A stretch of 64,000 nt of DNA from CAMCTV01 sp964420985. GTDB taxonomy: Bacteria > Bacteroidota > Bacteroidia > Flavobacteriales_D > Sanyastnellaceae. A program made the translations under genes and the position numbers. Shown piece after piece: positions 61,938-64,000 of this stretch; within the stretch, counting starts at the first letter, position 1, and each line of letters opens with the position of its first letter. The notes below the pieces were generated by a model, which saw only the letters and a list, made by a program, of their open reading frames with translations, did no database searches and was not told the DNA's origin. Where the stretch lies: positions 6,181 to 70,180 of the forward strand of contig CAYQUT010000012.1 in the NCBI GenBank assembly GCA_964420985.1, given 5' to 3'.

Positions 61938-63308
61938 ATGGAGAAGGTGGTAGTTAGTTTTTGTAAAATTATTGTGCTCATTTATTGCGCTATCCCCATC
62001 ATGGGTGCAGCACAGTCTTTGACTTTTCCGCAATCACCCATTATTTTTTACAGCCATGCTCGACATTCATTTTGTGCATTGGACGAGTCGGGGGCTTTTT
62101 TGAATCAGAAGCCTGGATATCCTTGGAAGAAACAAGCATTGTTGTATCAAAAGGACATCGACTATAAGACATTGCGCTCCGATTTTATTCCGGTATCTAC
62201 CACAAAAGGAGACTTTTTTGTGGTCGGTGGTTGTGGAATGATGTATCAGTGGAAAGGCGATTCCATTGTCCGCATTGATGAATCATTTCGTCACAAAAAT
62301 CAATTTGGTTCCATCATTTGGGTAAAGGAAGATACCATTTTCATGACGGGTGGGTATGGTTTTTTTGAATCTACCAATATTACCACCTATTTCGATTGGG
62401 ATACCAAAGGGTGGTTTCATCGGAAATGTGGTGGAGATGTTCCACCTACTTTTTCAGGCGGAATGGCCTTCAAGAATGGGAATGAATTGATTTTCATTGG
62501 CGGTCGATCCGAGAGCATCAATGGGTTCAAGGACATAAGGCAAGTGCGGAAACTGGACACTCAAAATTGGCAATGGAAAGTGGGCTCGGAAGTATCTCTT
62601 CCGTGGAATCCAGATGGGCAATCAGCAGTGAAATATATAAAGAATGGAGCACAGTTGGCCCGTAACCTCAGTACTTTGATGGAATATGATTCTCAAAGCA
62701 ACGAGATGGTGGCTTATGCTTCTGAGAAGTTTTTGAATATTGCAGCCATCGTTCCTCAAGACGATATTTGGATGGTCTGCTTGACCAATCATAATTTTAA
62801 TAGTTATGATGTACAGTTGGTGAACAAACAAGCCTATTTGGGCGAGTCCTTTGACCGTTATCCATTGTTTCAGGTGGAGATGGGGGGTGGGCGAAAAGTG
62901 GCCATGTTTGTTGTGATGGGGATTTTTATACTGGGAATATGGGTTTGGAGAAGGCCGGTTCGCATCCAAGCAATGGCCCCGGCAGAACATACCAACCCTG
63001 TAGAGAAGGTGGAGTGGGTATGGGGAGATTTGGAATTGGCCATGATGAATTTCTTTTTTGAAATTGGGGAACAAGGATTTGAAACCACGGAGTTGAATCA
63101 TTTTTTCGATTATGGCTCCCCCAATTTTGACACTTTAAAAAAGCGGCGGGATTTAAAAATGCGTGAAATGCGTAGGCGATTGTCTTCGATTACAGGAATA
63201 CCGACCGAGGAAGTTTTTCTGGAAAAACGATTGGAATCGGATAGAAGGGTCAAAAAACTCTATTTAAATCCCGGGATAAAGCGGGAAAATGCGGGAATTT
63301 CCCTCTGA
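61938..63308 (+). CDS. Kelch-type ectodomain, single transmembrane helix, cytoplasmic basic domain (possible winged-helix)
   Basis: 456 residues from ATG 61938; an earlier in-frame start (61920) would overlap the promoter. Signal peptide, then a beta-propeller-like region (about 30-310) with kelch GG doublets (FFVVGGCGMMYQW, IFMTGGYGFFES, LIFIGGRSESINGF). A single helix (about 320-338, VAMFVVMGIFILGIWVW) is followed by RRP and a 118-residue cytoplasmic part: TTELNHFFDYGSPNFDTLKKRRDLKMREMRRRLSSITG and RLESDRRVKKLYLNP. The basic helix plus the DRRxKxxYLN ending suggests a winged-helix DNA-binding fold, but no confident match exists. If right, it is a membrane-anchored regulator reading the outside directly. 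Confidence 0.72.
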   Translation: MEKVVVSFCKIIVLIYCAIPIMGAAQSLTFPQSPIIFYSHARHSFCALDESGAFLNQKPGYPWKKQALLYQKDIDYKTLRSDFIPVSTTKGDFFVVGGCGMMYQWKGDSIVRIDESFRHKNQFGSIIWVKEDTIFMTGGYGFFESTNITTYFDWDTKGWFHRKCGGDVPPTFSGGMAFKNGNELIFIGGRSESINGFKDIRQVRKLDTQNWQWKVGSEVSLPWNPDGQSAVKYIKNGAQLARNLSTLMEYDSQSNEMVAYASEKFLNIAAIVPQDDIWMVCLTNHNFNSYDVQLVNKQAYLGESFDRYPLFQVEMGGGRKVAMFVVMGIFILGIWVWRRPVRIQAMAPAEHTNPVEKVEWVWGDLELAMMNFFFEIGEQGFETTELNHFFDYGSPNFDTLKKRRDLKMREMRRRLSSITGIPTEEVFLEKRLESDRRVKKLYLNPGIKRENAGISL

Positions 63309-63664
63309 TTCTTCGGATTGAACCTGATGAGGTAAATCCACCCTGCGATATTTGGGCATCTTCCAAGAACACTGCAGCAGACGGAGCATTGATGAGTTCA
63401 ATTTCGTTTTCAGTTTTCGGCTAAAAAAGTTTTTGCTTGTCAATGTCCGTGCTGTGGTGGAACAAAACGAGAAGGGCGGGAAGAGGAAAGAGGAAAGGGT
63501 AGGGGCGAATTGCTATTCGCCTAGGGTAAAGTGGGAAACGGGAAACGGCAGCGATGTTTCGCTGGAGGAAAGGGAAGGGGGAAGGTTTGAGTTTCCTATA
63601 AAGTATGTGTTTTTCCTATTTTTTATAGGCCCAGTAGGATTACGGTTCATGGTAGTTTTGCCAA
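63309..63664. other. Non-coding purine-rich stretch with palindromes
   Basis: 356 bp without a credible gene (an open frame at 63352-63690 has no family features and overlaps the next gene). It contains two hairpins: GGCGAAT/ATTCGCC with loop TGCT (63504-63521) and CAGCGA/TCGCTG with loop TGTT (63549-63564), set in a GGAAA-rich background, and a TAGTTTTG box (63653-63660) that may promote the IVP gene. Confidence 0.6.
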
Positions 63665-63922
63665 ATGAACAGAAAAGTTTTGGGCTTTGAGTCTCTAGAA
63701 GTTTGGCAACTATTCTTGGTGCACAACAAGTTTGTTTACACATCCATTAAAGCGGGTCCGATGATTGATTGGGACTTAATCAGACAATTGAGAAGAACGA
63801 TGGTCTCCGTTGGATTAAATATTGCTGAAGGATACGCTAGAGATCATTTGAAAGAAAAAATTCAGTTTTTTAATATTGCCAAATCATCGGTAAATGAAGT
63901 CATGGCTTGTGTCTCGTCCTAA
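63665..63922 (+). pseudogene. Four-helix-bundle (IVP/bAvd-like) protein, truncated
   Basis: 85 residues remain. FESLEVWQ, the LRRTMVSVGLNIAEGYARDHLKEKIQF block and AKSSVNEVMACV match the intervening-sequence-protein family, normally about 115-120 residues. After residue 83 the reading frame enters a different sequence and stops. The break coincides with a mobile-element-like end (63914 onward). Family members form oligomeric four-helix bundles; a related protein (bAvd) assists diversity-generating retroelements, but no reverse transcriptase or repeat is in this window. Confidence 0.8.
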
Positions 63923-64000
63923 AATAGGTTTACAAAAAAAAGGGGCAAAATGGAGAAAAAATGTAAACCCAAATTAGGACGATGGTTCAACAACGGAATC
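63914..64000 (+). mobile_element. Left end of an insertion-sequence-like element
   Basis: Inverted repeat TCGTCCTAAAATAGGTTTACA (63914-63934, 21 bases described here in two parts: TCGTCCTAA then the rest) against 63962-63982 with 18 of 21 matches, spacer 27 bases. The element starts exactly where the IVP reading frame loses similarity, and an ORF begins at 63950. The other end is outside the window. Confidence 0.55.
63950..64000 (+). CDS. 5' end of an ORF, possible transposase
   Basis: ATG 63950 begins MEKKCKPKLGRWFNNGI and runs out of the window. Basic and hydrophilic. Its place just inside the element end suggests a transposase subunit, but 17 codons cannot prove it. Confidence 0.35.
   Translation, partial: MEKKCKPKLGRWFNNGI

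Noticed and set aside
63352..63690. 112-codon open frame before the IVP gene
   Set aside because: Composition follows the purine-rich background, no family features, and it overlaps the recognisable IVP start.
63665..63922. IVP gene as part of a diversity-generating retroelement
   Set aside because: No reverse transcriptase, template repeat or variable repeat in the window; similarity to bAvd alone is not evidence.

Overview
The window comes from a member of the Bacteroidota, most likely a flavobacterium-like marine or freshwater lineage. Evidence read from the sequence: two secreted proteases ending in type IX secretion (T9SS) sorting domains, a gliding-motility-type GldG, a TamL-type BamA/TamA lipoprotein next to a SpoU methyltransferase, a menaquinone operon, promoters of the Bacteroidota -33/-7 type (TTG then TAnnTTTG), and almost no Shine-Dalgarno sequences. 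No tRNA, rRNA or CRISPR array was found. A mobile-element end sits at the right edge.

Layout. 1-3.5 kb (minus): a small operon of two TPR proteins, a secreted DNase I-fold hydrolase and an MbnP-like metal-binding protein, downstream of rpsA (ribosomal protein S1) and its terminator. 5.6-10.4 kb: a surface-lipoprotein alpha-amylase convergent with a gingipain-family (C25) T9SS protease. 10.5-18.8 kb (minus): a tightly packed run encoding three glycosyltransferases, a GWxTD protein, a shortened ComEC, an HMG-CoA-lyase-like enzyme, a PlsC acyltransferase and a small secreted protein. 18.8-26.6 kb (plus): the menaquinone cluster (hotdog thioesterase, menF, menD, menB, menA, a multi-pass acyltransferase-like protein, menC, menE), followed by rdgB and accA. 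28.2-31.1 kb: an OmpA/TPR lipoprotein, convergent accD, and a 53-codon ORF ahead of accD. 31.2-38.3 kb: DUF58 protein, tamL, SpoU-type rRNA methyltransferase, DUF4340 protein and gldG. 38.5-56.4 kb (plus): an uninterrupted str-S10-spc-alpha supercluster from rpsL to rplQ, with fusA, secY, map, infA and rpoA, closed by a strong terminator. 56.4-63.3 kb (plus): etfB-etfA, a bifunctional nuclease with UVR tail, a small coiled-coil protein, a T9SS metalloprotease and a kelch/transmembrane/possible winged-helix protein. 63.3-64 kb: a non-coding palindrome-bearing stretch, a four-helix-bundle (IVP) gene cut off by what looks like an insertion-sequence end, and the first codons of an ORF running out of the window.

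Most of the window is core biology: translation, quinone and fatty-acid synthesis, and envelope assembly and secretion. The parts most worth a second look are the kelch-TM-cytoplasmic regulator candidate, the interrupted IVP gene with its inverted-repeat element, the shortened ComEC, the MbnP-like gene, the 53-codon ORF ahead of accD, and a recurring arrangement in which the -7 promoter box lies only 4-7 bases before an ATG, suggesting leaderless mRNAs.
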